Assembly: GCA_014529385.2 (NCBI GenBank)
Contig: CM043970.1
Location: 62,175,496 to 62,235,495, forward strand
DNA length: 60,000 nucleotides
Reading direction: 5' to 3'
DNA from: Adiantum capillus-veneris
Lineage: Eukaryota > Streptophyta > Polypodiopsida > Polypodiales > Pteridaceae
This document shows, one piece after another, positions 11,413-22,119 of the stretch. The first letter of the stretch is position 1; each line of letters begins with the position of its first letter. The position numbers were made by a program, and so were the translations under genes. The notes beneath the pieces are model-generated. The model made no database searches and was not told where the DNA came from. It saw nothing but the letters and a program-made list of their open reading frames with translations.

Positions 11413-12300
11413 ATGGTAAAGAGAGCCATTGACAGGATGAGGATTAGCAGGGCATATGAACATGATGGTCTAGTAGCAGAGCACTTTACACATGCTACAG
11501 ATATGCTAGTAGAGGTTCTTGTAGTGGTGTTCAATTGTGCCATGTGTGAGGGGTTACCTGAGACTTGGAGGTTGTCTACTATTGTGCCTATCTTCAAAGC
11601 AAGTGATCCTACAGAGCCTAGGAATTACCGCACTATTATGGTTGGGCACACATTGGCACGGTTGTATGCATCCATTCTTGAGCAGTAGTTGAGTAATTGG
11701 GCAGAGGGTGAGGGTGTACGAGCACAGGGCCAGGCCGGTTTTTGGAGGGGTTTCTCCACTCTTAATCATATTCTGACACTAAGAGCCATCATTGAGTAGG
11801 ACAGGTCACATGGAAGACGGATTTATTGTAGCTTTGTGGATTTCCGCAAAGCATTTGACATCGTACCGAGAGCTCGATTGATGCGCAGACAACAGGAGAT
11901 AGGGGTGCCCATAGTGTTGATTTGGGGGATTATGGCTCTATACAGATCAATGATGGGACATGTACGCACTCCGGAGGGGATATTTGATTTAGTTCACTCC
12001 ACCATTGGGGTGAAACAGGGTTGCCCATTGTCTCCTGCTCTATTTGGTATGTATGTTGATGAGGTGTCTGATTACATTGACATAGAGGGTGATAGAGGTG
12101 CCCAGCTGGCAGGGACGTGGATCCCATTGTTGCTATATGCTGATGATATTATGTTGATCTCTGACTCACCAGAGGGTATGTAGCTACAGTTGGATGCATT
12201 ACACAGTTTTGCAGAGGATAGTGGATTATCTGTAAACCTTGGTAAAACCAAGGTATGGTGTTTAACACCACACCACAGTGGATCAGGAGATCAGCAATGA
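11413..12300 (+). pseudogene. LINE B reverse transcriptase, copy 3
   Basis: RT domain in two main frames. From 11413 to 11688 it reads KRAIDRMRISRAYEHDGL, LPETWRLSTIVPIFKAS and RNYRTIMVGHTLARLYASI. After a TAG it continues with FWRGFSTL, and from 11836 with motif A FVDFRKAFDIVPRARLM, then GVPIVLIWGIMALYRSM, motif B STIGVKQGCPLSPALFGMYV and motif C LLYADDIMLISDSPEGM. A TAG at 12181 ends the frame, and the following NLGKTKV block is intact just after it. All catalytic aspartates are present, so only a few changes separate this copy from an active sequence. Confidence 0.85.
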
Positions 12301-13250
12301 CTTACACATATGGTCAAGAGATTGTAGAGTATACAGATGTATACACTTACCTTGGGGTTGTCTTCATTGGGTTGAGGTGAGCAGCAGAGACTAGACTGAC
12401 TAGAGCTTTTGCGGCCTTGGGAGGCTTGGACAGGATGTGTTCGCAGGTTCAGTTCCAGGAACCTCGGACAAAGTTATGGCTCTTTGATACTTTAGTAGCC
12501 TCAGCTATGTTGTATGGGGTGCAGATATGGGGACCTTCTGTAGGCCAGGATGGTTGGAGACGTATGGAGAGGCCCCATGATCTCTCGACTGATCATAGCC
12601 AAGGCCTTTGTACCCCACGCTATCATTCGAGCATAGCTAGCTGCCCATCCTATGGAGATTGAAGCGCTTACCATATCAGTCTCGTTTGTGCACAACTTGT
12701 GGGATACTACTAGAGACAGATATGCTGGACTGGCCCTTGAGTCTTCCAGACAGTTAGCACTTCAAGGGGACACTTCGTGTTGGTATGCACAGATGACATC
12801 ATAGTTTCAGACGCATGGATTCACCATGGAGAGCACAGGCTGCCCCCTTTCCAGGACTCTCTTCAGGCACCCTCGATGTCTCTTACACGGGTGGAGATTA
12901 CTAGACTCATTCATTAGGACCTGATCCAGCTGGATACCACGAGGACATGGATAGAGCCGCCACAGGAGTTGGGCACGAAGATGGCTTTTTATAGAGAGCA
13001 TCTCTTCCACCTCACAAGAGATGTGTTTGTGATTCGACCCAGCTACATGGACACACATATGTCTCATGGTTTGCGGTGTGCCATTGGTCGGATACGCACA
13101 TCCTCACATCAGCTGGAGATTGAGACTGGTAGATTCAGAGGAATACCAACAGACAACAGGATATGTCGCTTATGCCAGCTAGCGCCAGAGACAGAGCTAC
13201 ATTACATATGTCATTGCACAATGTACTATGAGATACAGGGCCGTTTCCAG

Positions 13251-13440
13251 TGCTTATTCAGAGACGGTTTCGGTCCTTTCTCTAGGGTCATGAGTTAGGA
13301 GGATCAGAGATGTCTTGGGCTATATATTCTTGAGTTACACAAATATGCTTATTCAGAGACGGTTTCGGTCCTTTCTCTAGGGTCATGAGTTAGGAGGATC
13401 AGAGATGTCTTGGGCTATATCTACTTGAGTTACACAAATA
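13251..13440 (+). repeat. 95-bp tandem duplication inside LINE B copy 3
   Basis: Two adjacent 95-bp units (13251-13345 and 13346-13440), each starting TGCTTATTCAGAGACGG and ending TTACACAAATA. They differ at about two positions, so the duplication is young compared with the element. It shifts the reading frame, since 95 is not a multiple of three. Confidence 0.95.
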
Positions 13441-13848
13441 CAGAGACACTTTACTGAGGAGGGATAGAGATAGACACTTCGAGAGACAGATTACAGATTT
13501 CTTTTCACTAGATATGGGACAGCCAGAGGAGCAGCCTTACTGCAGAGCTCGGCCTCCACTCATTTGACCACTACCGGCACTCTCATTGACCGAGCACTAG
13601 AGCTACGGAGATCCAGATGGCCACGATTGAGGAGAGGGTCTACACAACATCGACGGAGACTACAACAGAGGATTAGAGCCGTACTCTCTCGACATCCAGA
13701 GTGCAGATGAGGATGGATTCTAATAGTAGTATCTTTGTTGGAGCTGTATTGTACCCAGACATGCTATTAGATTCACCATTTTGTAACAGATTGGTCTCAT
13801 AGGTCAATTTGGCCTTTTGAAGACGTTAATATAACATTTCAAATCGTT

Positions 13849-13851
<3 letters not shown>

Positions 13852-13906
<55 letters not shown>
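13852..13906 (+). repeat. (TC)n tail of LINE B copy 3
   Basis: Uninterrupted CT run of about 55 bp following the conserved 3' end AAGACGTTAATATAACATTTC. Confidence 0.95.
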
Positions 13907-13911
<5 letters not shown>

Positions 13912-14363
13912 GCGGTTACACACGAGCAGGTTATGTACAAGAGCTTGGTGGTTGATGCAGGTAGACGTGCAACACAAATACAACAGCGCGTCACTTTTAT
14001 TGAAGCCATGCTACAATAAATATTGCTAGGAAACCTTAGATTAAAGCGAAATTAGCAATGCAAGGAAAATTAGGTTACGTGGCAGAAACTAAAAAACGAC
14101 CCAGCAGGTGATGCGATTAAACTCCAATGCAAGGTGAAGCAACAGGCAAGGCAACAAAAGGTGACTCTGGACTGGTAGTAATCAGCGGATACAATAGAGC
14201 TGAACCACTCAAAACACACAAATTTTTGCAGAGTGTATATGTATGCAAAAATGGGAGAGAGCTTATTTTGATGTTGACACCATTGTGGAATGTATGCATA
14301 ATGTGGAAATGTATGTATACATAGTGCGGTTTCTTCTTTCAAAAGCTCTCTCTCTCTCTCTAC
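13907..14363. other. Unassigned spacer
   Basis: No gene or recognisable repeat is seen. The stretch ends in a short TC run (about 14345-14361) just before the ORF1-like frame at 14364, so it could be the 5' leader of a LINE B copy. Confidence 0.4.
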
Positions 14364-14881
14364 ATGTCATCCCCAACTTTACCCATGGCAAGCAAAATCA
14401 AGTATATGCTTCACTCCAAGCGTATCTCCAACATCGAATCACAAATGAAGACATGGAGAAAAGAGACGGAGGAATGGAGGAGCGCAAAGATTAATTTTCT
14501 TCGGGAGAAAGAAGAGAGGGAGAGGATGTGGAAAGAGGAGAAGGAACAACTCCTTAAAAATATTGCCACACCAGAGAGTAACATCTTGGACTTCCACAAA
14601 GAGATGGCCGATATAAGACCAAAAAACGGACTTGAAAAGGGGGGATTTCAACCATCTTTGTAGGAGGAAATTGACAACATAAAGGAGCAAGTAAAAATCA
14701 TAAAGAATGAGAAAGAGTAGAATGAAAGAGCAACGTCTTCATAGGCTAAAGTGGTATACAGATACAATAGAAGGTAGATGCAGTGGACCTTAACACAATT
14801 AGCACACATGCAGGAGGTCATGCCAGAGATTCGGGTAGCAAGAGAAAGAGGGAAGATTGCTTTTATAGAGATGGTAGAGTA
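14364..14881 (+). pseudogene. Putative LINE B ORF1 (coiled-coil protein), truncated
   Basis: An open frame of 99 codons from 14364, then the same theme after stops, up to about 14880. Residues 20-65 are strongly charged with heptad-like spacing (ISNIESQMKTWRKE, FLREKEERERMWKEEKEQLL), as expected for the trimerising coiled coil of a LINE ORF1 protein. The downstream stretch (LAHMQEVMPEIRVARERGK near 14800) matches 6070-6140 at the 5' end of LINE B copy 1, which links this ORF to that family. No CCHC motif is seen before the frame breaks at 14661. Assignment to ORF1 is inference from position and composition. Confidence 0.5.
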
Positions 14882-15920
14882 GTGATGTTAGATATGCGCA
14901 TCACTTGACAGTGGGAGTCCTATGGGACTACCAATATGTGACGCCCCAGTAGAACTGTGTACTGAAAGAATGGGATCCAAAGGTGATCGATTGAAGAGAA
15001 AGGGTCTCTCCAAAACCACTCTCCAGGGTCCCATTGCACTCTGCCAGAGGGAAGCTCTCCCAAGCCCAAAGCCGCCAGTGTCTTGTCTCAAGATCAACAA
15101 CGTCAGATCTAAGACACAGATCCTTCCCCTGATGCCCAAAACTCATATCCTCTGAAAGCAGCACTCTGTAACCTGAGGAGCCTCTATTGAAACTCTGTGA
15201 AGGTGATCCTCGCCCTAGATCTCAAAGAGCATGTGAGGTACGCACCTGGGGGATTCACCATGGAAAACTTACCGCACCATGCAAGTATAGGGGAGGGGTT
15301 TTTTTTTACAAGTTACATAAGCTTATAAGTTAGGGGAACGGGTATCATGTTTGTGGTGGTGGTGGTGGTGGGGGGGGGGGGGGGGAGAGTGAGAAAAAGA
15401 GAAATTGAGAGGAAGTTTTTGTGTTTCAAAATCATGGCTTCGCAAAAGAGTCCGCCCTCAAAGTTGTAAGTCAATAGCTACAAAGATACATGCAAGAACT
15501 AACAATGCTTTGTATCAATTGGTGGTTTTGTGATTATAGTTCATTTGTTGAGGGATGAAAGATATACAAAGTTTGTATAGATGCAAATTTACACGAAGAA
15601 TAAAATTAGACGAGTAGCTAGAGTGCAGGCTAATGGGCACATAGTTTGAAAGTCAAACTAAGACACATTGAGGGTACATTTAGTTATCAATAGAAGTGGT
15701 TCTTTAATACGTTGCCAGTTACTATGCTACGCGCTCTTTGACTAGTTTTACTCAGTAAGATCATATGAAACCTAAATTTTATATGTAAGATAGGGGTATG
15801 ATAGTTTTCTGCACTGATTTTCGTATAAGCATAGAAAGGGGGATCATATTCCCTAATATGAGTCTTATATAGGGGTTTTATCAAAGTTGTCCACTCACAA
15901 GTGGCGTCCCGTTTTGTATA
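14882..15920. other. Unassigned region with G-rich run
   Basis: No coding region is supported. From 14882 to about 14950 there is weak similarity to 6180-6210 (CCTATGGGACTA). A GGT repeat followed by 16 G lies at about 15355-15385. The minus-strand LINE A copy begins to align near 15920. Confidence 0.4.
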
Positions 15921-16340
15921 TAGAGTGAATCCCCCGAGGTTACGCAAGCTCGAACTGCGATGAGGACCTCCAGTCACGTGAAGGCCCGCATCTATCTGGG
16001 AGATGTTGTCTCTAGTGGGGTGAGCGATTCCACTGGTAAGGCCTCTGTAATATCTTGGCACATGCTCTACACACCTCTCATGCCCCATAGCTGGATGCTC
16101 TGAGCCTCCTCGGACAAACCTGAAAACTGTATCTAGTCACCAAGAGTGCGGGCTAGACCCTCTGCCACGGGCCCCCAAGCACGAGGAGGCCTATTACCAA
16201 CCAAGTGTCCTCTTTGTTGGCTGACCATGGGGTTCCACACAAGGGGCTACCTCAAGCGCTCCTCCGTGCAAGTAGGATCTAAGCAAGCTCGCAGCAAAAC
16301 GGTCCTCTAACGTCCTGCTCAGACCAACCATCCGCATCTC
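15920..16340 (-). pseudogene. LINE A 3' remnant after the internal deletion
   Basis: On the minus strand this segment reads GLSRTLEDRFAASLLRSYL and then HGQPTKRTLGW. It aligns with 4707-5160 of copy 1, downstream of the RT. The nucleotide match ends near 15920 without a poly(A) tract, so the 3' end is truncated or too diverged to trace. Confidence 0.65.
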
Positions 16341-17547
16341 TGTGGAAATCCACCCCCACCGTCTCAAAGAAGTCACCAGTCATTTTGTCACCCACCTGGG
16401 TCCACTGAGATCCCTGTCGATGAAAGGCAAACTCGTGACGCCGCTCCTCAATGTTGGCCAGCTCTTGTTGAGTCTGCTGCAACTGCTCCTCCATCCAAGG
16501 ACTGTATGGATGATGCTCCTGCATTCTCTGCAAGGAAGCAACGCCCCGTCAGAGACGTGTCTCCTCCTCCCTGGCTGCAGCAAAGCGGCTGCAGCAAAGC
16601 GAGTTGCAGACTCATGGAGGAGGAAGCGACTAAGCTTAGCAAGTCTAAAGGCCACTTTATCAGCAGGAGAGTCCTGTGTGTGCAAGCCCTCTGTCCAAAG
16701 TGCCACCACTCGCTCTCTGAGCTGTGAGTCTAGCAAGAGCCTCTCAAGGATGCGTAGCATCGTGCTCCTGCTCCCGCTCCCCCTCCTTTGTATGTCAGTC
16801 ATAGTGAGGATCACCGGTGCATGGTCGGAAAAAGAAGTCTCTGCCAGAATGCAAACAGATCCACCCATGTCACAGATGTGGTCACTGGCGTAGAAGCGAT
16901 CTATCCATGATAGATTCACTCCTCCTACTCTGCAGTCCGAGTGAGAGAAGGACAAGCTGTCTGGGGGCCTCACAAAGCTTGAATGCTGCCAAACATCCGA
17001 AATCCTCAAGGTCGTACATAGACGCTCCCAAGCTGCCAACTCAGTCGCGTGTATAGTAGTATGGCTACCTGCGATCCTGTCAGAGGGGTCCTCCAACATG
17101 TTGAAGTCTCCCCCAATACACCATTGCTCTGCGTGCGGTAAAGACTTAACAATATGTGACCAAAACTCTGAACGTGCAATCGTCCCATTGGGCACATAGA
17201 TGTTCAAGAAGCCCATGAGGCAACCTTGAAGCTGCATAGTAATCCACTGAGCCTTGCCAGGCACAATAATACCTCTGCCCACAATGGCCTGCTGCCATGA
17301 GTCTGCAATAGTCATACATACCCCTCCCTAGATACCACCAGGTCAAAATGCAGCTGACCAAAACATCTCATAACGATCACCCAGAATCTGACCACATCGT
17401 CTAATGCGGCTCTTGCAAAGATGATGCTCCTGTAGCATAAGAATATCAATCCCACCACCCATAAGGCATCGCTGAAGCTCTTGACACAACCGACGCCGTT
17501 GGTGCTGAAACTGGGGTCCCCCTCACATTCCATGAGACAATCCTCAT
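16340..17547 (-). pseudogene. LINE A endonuclease, copy 2
   Basis: The ATG at 17547 gives MRIVSWNVRGT; a short deletion then shifts the frame compared with copy 1. From 17315 a single open frame of 311 codons covers most of the domain: PGKAQWITMQLQGCLMGF, NIYVPNGTIARSEFW, GDFNMLEDPSDRIAGSH, WIDRFYASDHICDMGG and SFSDHAPVILTMTD. The GDFN and SDH catalytic motifs are intact. The frame continues into the EN-RT linker and stops near 16380. The RT that should follow is deleted, so this is an endonuclease without its polymerase. Confidence 0.8.
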
Positions 17548-17590
17548 GGGGTCCAAGAAAGAACCGATGTTCCAGCAACAGCTAACGTCA

Positions 17591-18592
17591 CTATCTTTGA
17601 GGCCAGCTTGGATGGGGAGTAATCCGCACTGAGCGACCTCGGAATAGGCATGACTGTAAGGACTTTCCAACCCAGGCCCTAGAAGAGCGTGTCATCCGTA
17701 GGGCTATCTCCTTTGTCCAGGAATCCTCATGTATATATAAATAGCATGGTGGGCTCTGCGTGTCAGCAAAGAAGTGTACCACAATGTGTCTACATCTTGC
17801 TGAGTCCGGAGGTGTCACTAAGAACTTGGCCAACGGCCACAAAGCCTGTTCCAAAATCTGTAACCCCCAAGGCTCCCATGTGGTGAGAGAACTCGAGGGC
17901 TTGGCGTGCAGCCAGTCCATCACCGAGTCCAGAGTCCACTCAGATTGGTGCCTGCCGCACAAGGGAAAAGAGAAACCAACCGCTGTGTCGAGGGTCTCTA
18001 TCCCTCTCGTTGCAAGAAACAGTACATGGACTTGGAAGCAAGCCATCTCAAAGTCTGGTGAAGAGTCACCTAGAAAACGTGTGAAGTCGTAGGCAAAGAA
18101 GTCCCACCGACGACGGATGTCGAAACTCGTCAGTCCTCAAGGGGCAGCTGTAAAGGGAGACGTTTGGACGAGAAGGGGGGGTCCTCAAGAAAGGCTGCTC
18201 CTCTCTCGCAAGGTGGCTCATGGCAAAGGTGGTGCCAAGAGATCTCCTAGCAATAGAGGAAGGTCCTACCCCTTCGGTCGTCTATGGGGCAGGAGCAGGA
18301 GAGGATGAGGAAGCAAGGGGGCTGGTGAGTGGAGAGGGAGGGGAGGGGGGACAACCGAAGGGATGGGGGGGAGGTGGAGGGGAGGATGGAGGCGGGGGGG
18401 GGGGGGGGGGGGGGTAGAAGGTTCGGAGGGAGGAGGGGCTGTCAGTGGTGAAGCTGAGGTGGAGGGTGAAGTTGGGTTCTTGTCCTGCTGTAGAGAGGGT
18501 CGAAACGATTTTCTATGGAAACCCACTGTTGCTGACGAGGAGTAGGACGACCAACAGGGGGGCGAGACTGGTTTGGTGGTCCCTGGCGACAT
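17591..18592 (-). pseudogene. LINE A ORF1, proline-rich linker and C-terminal block
   Basis: Two frames. At 18592-18266 the protein is proline-rich, encoded partly by a run of 21 C on this strand (plus 18394-18414), with STSASPLTAPPPSEP as a recognisable stretch. At 18046-17591 a 151-codon frame holds GIETLDTAVGFSFPLCGR, LWPLAKFLVTPPD, HIVVHFFADTQSPPCYLYI and HEDSWTKEIALR. The second frame matches copy 1 at 1495-1837 with few changes. Conservation between two otherwise decayed copies suggests this block was functional in the parent. I do not recognise a named domain in it. Confidence 0.6.
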
Positions 18593-18599
18593 CGACCGC

Positions 18600-19158
18600 A
18601 GGCCTGCTGCGAACCCTCTATCTCGGCTCTAAGCTCGAAGGAGGAACCTACCTGAGCTACATGTGTCTCTGACTGCTGAGGCTGGGTCTCTGTCTGTGCG
18701 GAAGGTCGGGCCTCCTTCGTGGATAGGCCTTCGTGAGATGGCCCATCTGTCTACAAATGAAGCACTGGTTCGGGAGGCCCGAATACTCCACGCTCTGGCG
18801 GAGCCAACCACCACTCACCCGAGGTAGTAGAATGACCTTCGAGAGGGTGTTGATGTCTCAAACCAGAACCCGTATTGAAGGTATGCCAGCTACAAAGGCT
18901 ACCGTGCGAGGTGTCTCCAGGACGGCGGTCCCAATCTCTGAGCCAATCCTGGAGAGGAGCGGGAGGTACTCTCTCCTCAGGCCGAGGAAGCAGACTGAGA
19001 TGGGGAGGTCTGCCTCCTCGACTAGAACATCGGTAGCTGGGCCGAATCTATGGTGCCATTGTCGAAAATGAGCTCTAACTGCTCGGATGGCCAGGGGGCT
19101 CATCGCAATGACCTTGGAGATCTTGCAGATAATAGAGGTGACCTGAAGGCGCGCCACC
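18600..19158 (-). pseudogene. LINE A ORF1, DUF4283-like domain and zinc knuckle
   Basis: Continuation of the ORF1 frame on the other side of the hAT element. From 19157 it reads RLQVTSIICKISKVIAMS, then GLRREYLPLLSRIGSEIGT and TPRTVAFVAGIPSIRV, the pattern of plant LINE DUF4283 proteins. After a frame break, the segment at about 18715-18800 reads YSGLPNQCFICRQMGHLTKAY. This is a CCHC knuckle whose last cysteine is replaced by tyrosine (TGT to TAT). It sits in the position usual for the knuckle that follows DUF4283. Confidence 0.65.
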
Positions 19159-19710
19159 CATAGTTACCGGGGAACGCCTATGCATGGCTCTGGAACACCG
19201 GAACAGCATTGCGGCAGTAGGGGATGGCATGGAATGTCCTAGAACTGACAGGCGTTCCGGTAGATAGTGGCAAACTGGAATGGACCGCCGGCCGGAACGG
19301 GAGGAATGGTCGTAATGGCAACAGATTGGCCGAACGGCCGGCGGATTCAGATCAATGGACATATTTCCGGCCAACAGTAAAAAACGGGCAGAATTTGGAT
19401 TGTTGTTTTTTTGAAAGTGAGCAAAGGCCTATATAATGCTACCCCCCTTACTCCTTCCCTTCACAACTCAAGTGAATGCATCATTGCATTGTTCTAACTT
19501 CTAGCCTCTACCCTATCAAGCTCTAGCCTCTTGAGGCTCACCACTCTACCCTCTCTCCCTCCCTCTCTCTCCCTCTCTCAATGCTCGAGCCTCAAGCTCT
19601 CTCTCTTTCTCCCTCTTGAGTCTTCCTACCTCTCTCTCTCTTGAGCTCCCAAGGCTCAAGCCTACATGACGCACATTTGCCATTGAAGATTCAAGTAGCT
19701 CTCATTGCTC

Positions 19711-19711
<1 letters not shown>

Positions 19712-19762
<51 letters not shown>
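19712..19762 (+). repeat. (TC)n upstream of the hAT transposase
   Basis: CT run of about 50 bp just before the transposase start at 19771. The preceding 200 bp are also rich in CTCTCCCT and CTCAAGC repeats, probably the 5' leader of the transposase transcript. Confidence 0.9.
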
Positions 19763-19768
<6 letters not shown>

Positions 19769-19770
19769 CC

Positions 19771-21474
19771 ATGGCCTCTTCTTCGCATACAACCCCCTCC
19801 GTTCATGCGGGCAACACTCAAAAGGCGAAGGAATGGTCGTGGTGGGATGAAGTGACCTCGGAGGGCACCTTGTCGACGGCAGGAGGTTCTCGTGCATGGG
19901 CATGCAAGTTATGCTCTTACACGCGGAAAGGGGGGCATGACAAAGTGAGGGCACACTTTCTTCGAATGTTGGGAAATGAGGTGAGATTTTGCACCAACGT
20001 AAGCGTCGAGAAGAGGAAGGAGGTTGAGGAAAAGGATCGGAAATTCAATCATAAATCCAAGCCCGCACGCAAAGGTATCGACCCAAAGACCCTCATTTTC
20101 CCTTCTTCTATTCTACCCTATGCCAGTGCCGGTGGATCTTCATCGGGTCCGATTCGTCGCCAAAGGACCCTTGCCACCTCTTTGGACCCAAAGAATATGG
20201 GGAGGCATCAATCAGGGCAGCAATAGCTATTGTAGAGGGCCACTATCCGCATGTGAGAGTGTGCTTTTGCATGGCACACTGCTTGAACAACCTTCGAAAA
20301 GACATCGGCAAGCTGGAATGGATCGCTCCAGTCATTGCTGATGCAATGAAGATTGTTACTTTCGTCAACAATCACAACTTGATTCGGAGCGAGTATCTCA
20401 AGAGGTCAGGCAAGAAAGTGCTTCTAAAGTATTCAAACACTCGCTTCGCATTCAACTTTCTTCTTGTGCGCAGGCTGTGTGAATGTCAAAATGCGGTCCG
20501 ACAGGTTTTCATTAGTGATGAGTTCACCACCCCGCTTCGCATTCAACTTTCTTCTTGTGCGCAAGCTGTGTGAATGTCAAAATGCGGTTCGACAGGTTTT
20601 CATCAGTGATGAGTTCACCACCTCCCCCTATGCAAAGACAGTTGCAAGGATTTTGTGCAAGGAGAAGGCAGAGAATCTTGAGTTCTAGAAGGAGCTCGAG
20701 AGTCTAGACGCGCAAGTAAAACCGGTGGTTCGTTTGCTTCGAGTTGTGGATGGCATGGACCCTTGCATTGGCAAGGAATGGACCGCATGATCGAGCAGCT
20801 TGCACAGCTTGAGCCGGATGCAGAGCAATATGAGGAGATCCATGCGCTTTGCAGTTTGAGGTGGAATTCATATGCCTCTCCTTTACACGGGGCAACGTAC
20901 ATGGTGGATCCAGAGTTCCAAGGTGCAGGGCAAGAGACAGGTAGAGAAGTCATAAATCAATTTACAAAGATCTTAAACAAGATGGTTCTAGACAGAGATG
21001 GGCGACGCATTGTCAGAGATAAGTTGAGACAGTAGAGAGAGATGCGAGGGTCATTTGGCAGTCTAGATTGCCAGATTGATCGCAGGAAGATAGGTTGAGT
21101 GCTATGGTGGGAGGACTATGGCTATGATGGCCCTGAGCTTCAAAGATTGGCGATCTGTATTCTCAGCCAGTCAATTAGTACCTCATGCTAGGAGCAACGG
21201 TGGAGTACCTTTAGCCACATTGCTTCCAAGAAGAGGAATCGGCTTGGAGTGGAGAAGGCAAATGATCTTGTCTTCGTCAGCGTAAATTTGAAAATGTTTT
21301 GCAAGAGTACAGGTAAACATACAGATCCTTTTACACAGTGGGAGATGGAGCAAGAGTCTCCTCAGGCACGTGGAGATAGAGAGGCACCGACACCAGGTAC
21401 TTCATTCATGGTTGAGGTCGAGTCGGGCCTAGAGCTCGATGATAAGGAATGGGAGGATGTGCATAATGTATAGC
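19771..21474 (+). pseudogene. hAT transposase, inactivated
   Basis: The N-terminal frame from ATG 19771 has a BED-type zinc finger, ACKLCSYTRKGGHDKVRAHF. After a frame break near 20200 the catalytic-region remnant reads VCFCMAHCLNNLRKDIGKLEW and DAMKIVTFVNNHNL, the DUF659/hAT pattern. The end region (about 21095-21300) reads WWEDYGYDGPELQRLAICI, WSTFSHIASKKRNRLG and KANDLVFVSVNLKM, typical of the hAT dimerisation domain. Stops occur at about 20686 and 21033 and at two or more later sites. A 91-bp tandem duplication adds a frameshift. The middle of the enzyme appears shortened. Confidence 0.85.
20442..20623 (+). repeat. 91-bp tandem duplication in the hAT transposase
   Basis: Two units of 91 bp (20442-20532 and 20533-20623) beginning CGCTTCGCATTCAACTTTC, differing at only a few positions. 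Because 91 is not a multiple of three, the transposase frame is broken here. Confidence 0.95.
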
Positions 21475-22119
21475 TAGCTACAATTAATTGGGAGGCTTCT
21501 CAGGTTAGTGGCTCTTGAATCTTTAGTCTTGAGACTCGAGAGTTGAGACTTTATGACTTCCATTATCCATACCTTTTTGTATTGCAGCTTGCTCTCTTTG
21601 TAGCATCTTGATGATATTTGTCACCTTTGATCTTTTGGTATTGTGGTTTGCCCCCCTTGTAGTCTCATTATGGTATATGTCACCTTTGGTTTTTTTGTAG
21701 CGCCTTGGCGCGCCTTGTTAGCCAAAATTAAGCAAAAAGTATATTTTGCTCAATGTTATGGCTCAACTTTCAAAGTCTTATCTCTAACTTTTACTCTTAC
21801 AATTATTTGAGAGCTCTAATCTATAATTGCATGTGTTATTGTGTATAGGCATTGGGTCTGTTGTGTATGTACCATGACCGCGGCGCCGCACATCACAATC
21901 AAGTCAGAACAAGGTTGAATGGTCTTCAAATCGTGTTTTTTGTGGGTATTAGAGTCAAAGGACTCTAGTACTACTTGTATTCAAACACATAACGCTAAAA
22001 TTTGCATTCTTTGGATGTTTTTTAAGCCTCCCGTTCTGTGCCATTCCCGTTCTTGATCCGTTCTCCCGTTCCGCAGGGAGGCCCGTCACCGTTCCCGTTC
22101 CACATTCCAGGTAACTATG

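Larger units (their letters stand above)
11270..13906 (+). mobile_element. LINE family B, copy 3 (5' truncated)
   Basis: This copy begins in the linker before the RT: TGAGCACTCCCCTCC matches the TGAGCACTCTTCACC of copy 4 at about 23706. It runs through RT, the zinc-like region and the 3' UTR to a long TC run ending at 13906. It lies directly downstream of the CTTT/TC tail of copy 2. It is less decayed than copies 1 and 2: the RT catalytic box is intact as LLLYADDIMLIS, and several long frames remain. Disabling changes include a TAG near 11685, a TAG at 12181 and a 95-bp tandem duplication at 13251-13440. Confidence 0.85.
19159..22119 (+). mobile_element. hAT-superfamily DNA transposon inserted in LINE A copy 2
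   Basis: The element is 2961 bp with short terminal inverted repeats: left end CATAGTTACCGGGGAACG, right end inverted CATAGTTACCTGGAATG. The flanking 8 bases are GCGCCACC (19151-19158) and CCGCCACC (22120-22127), an 8-bp TSD with one mismatch, as expected for hAT. The subterminal regions carry many CCGGAAC/GTTCCGG or CCGTTC-type motifs at both ends, likely transposase sites. The transposase gene inside is broken. The insertion splits the LINE ORF1 between codons for EAKVA and RLQVT. Confidence 0.88.
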
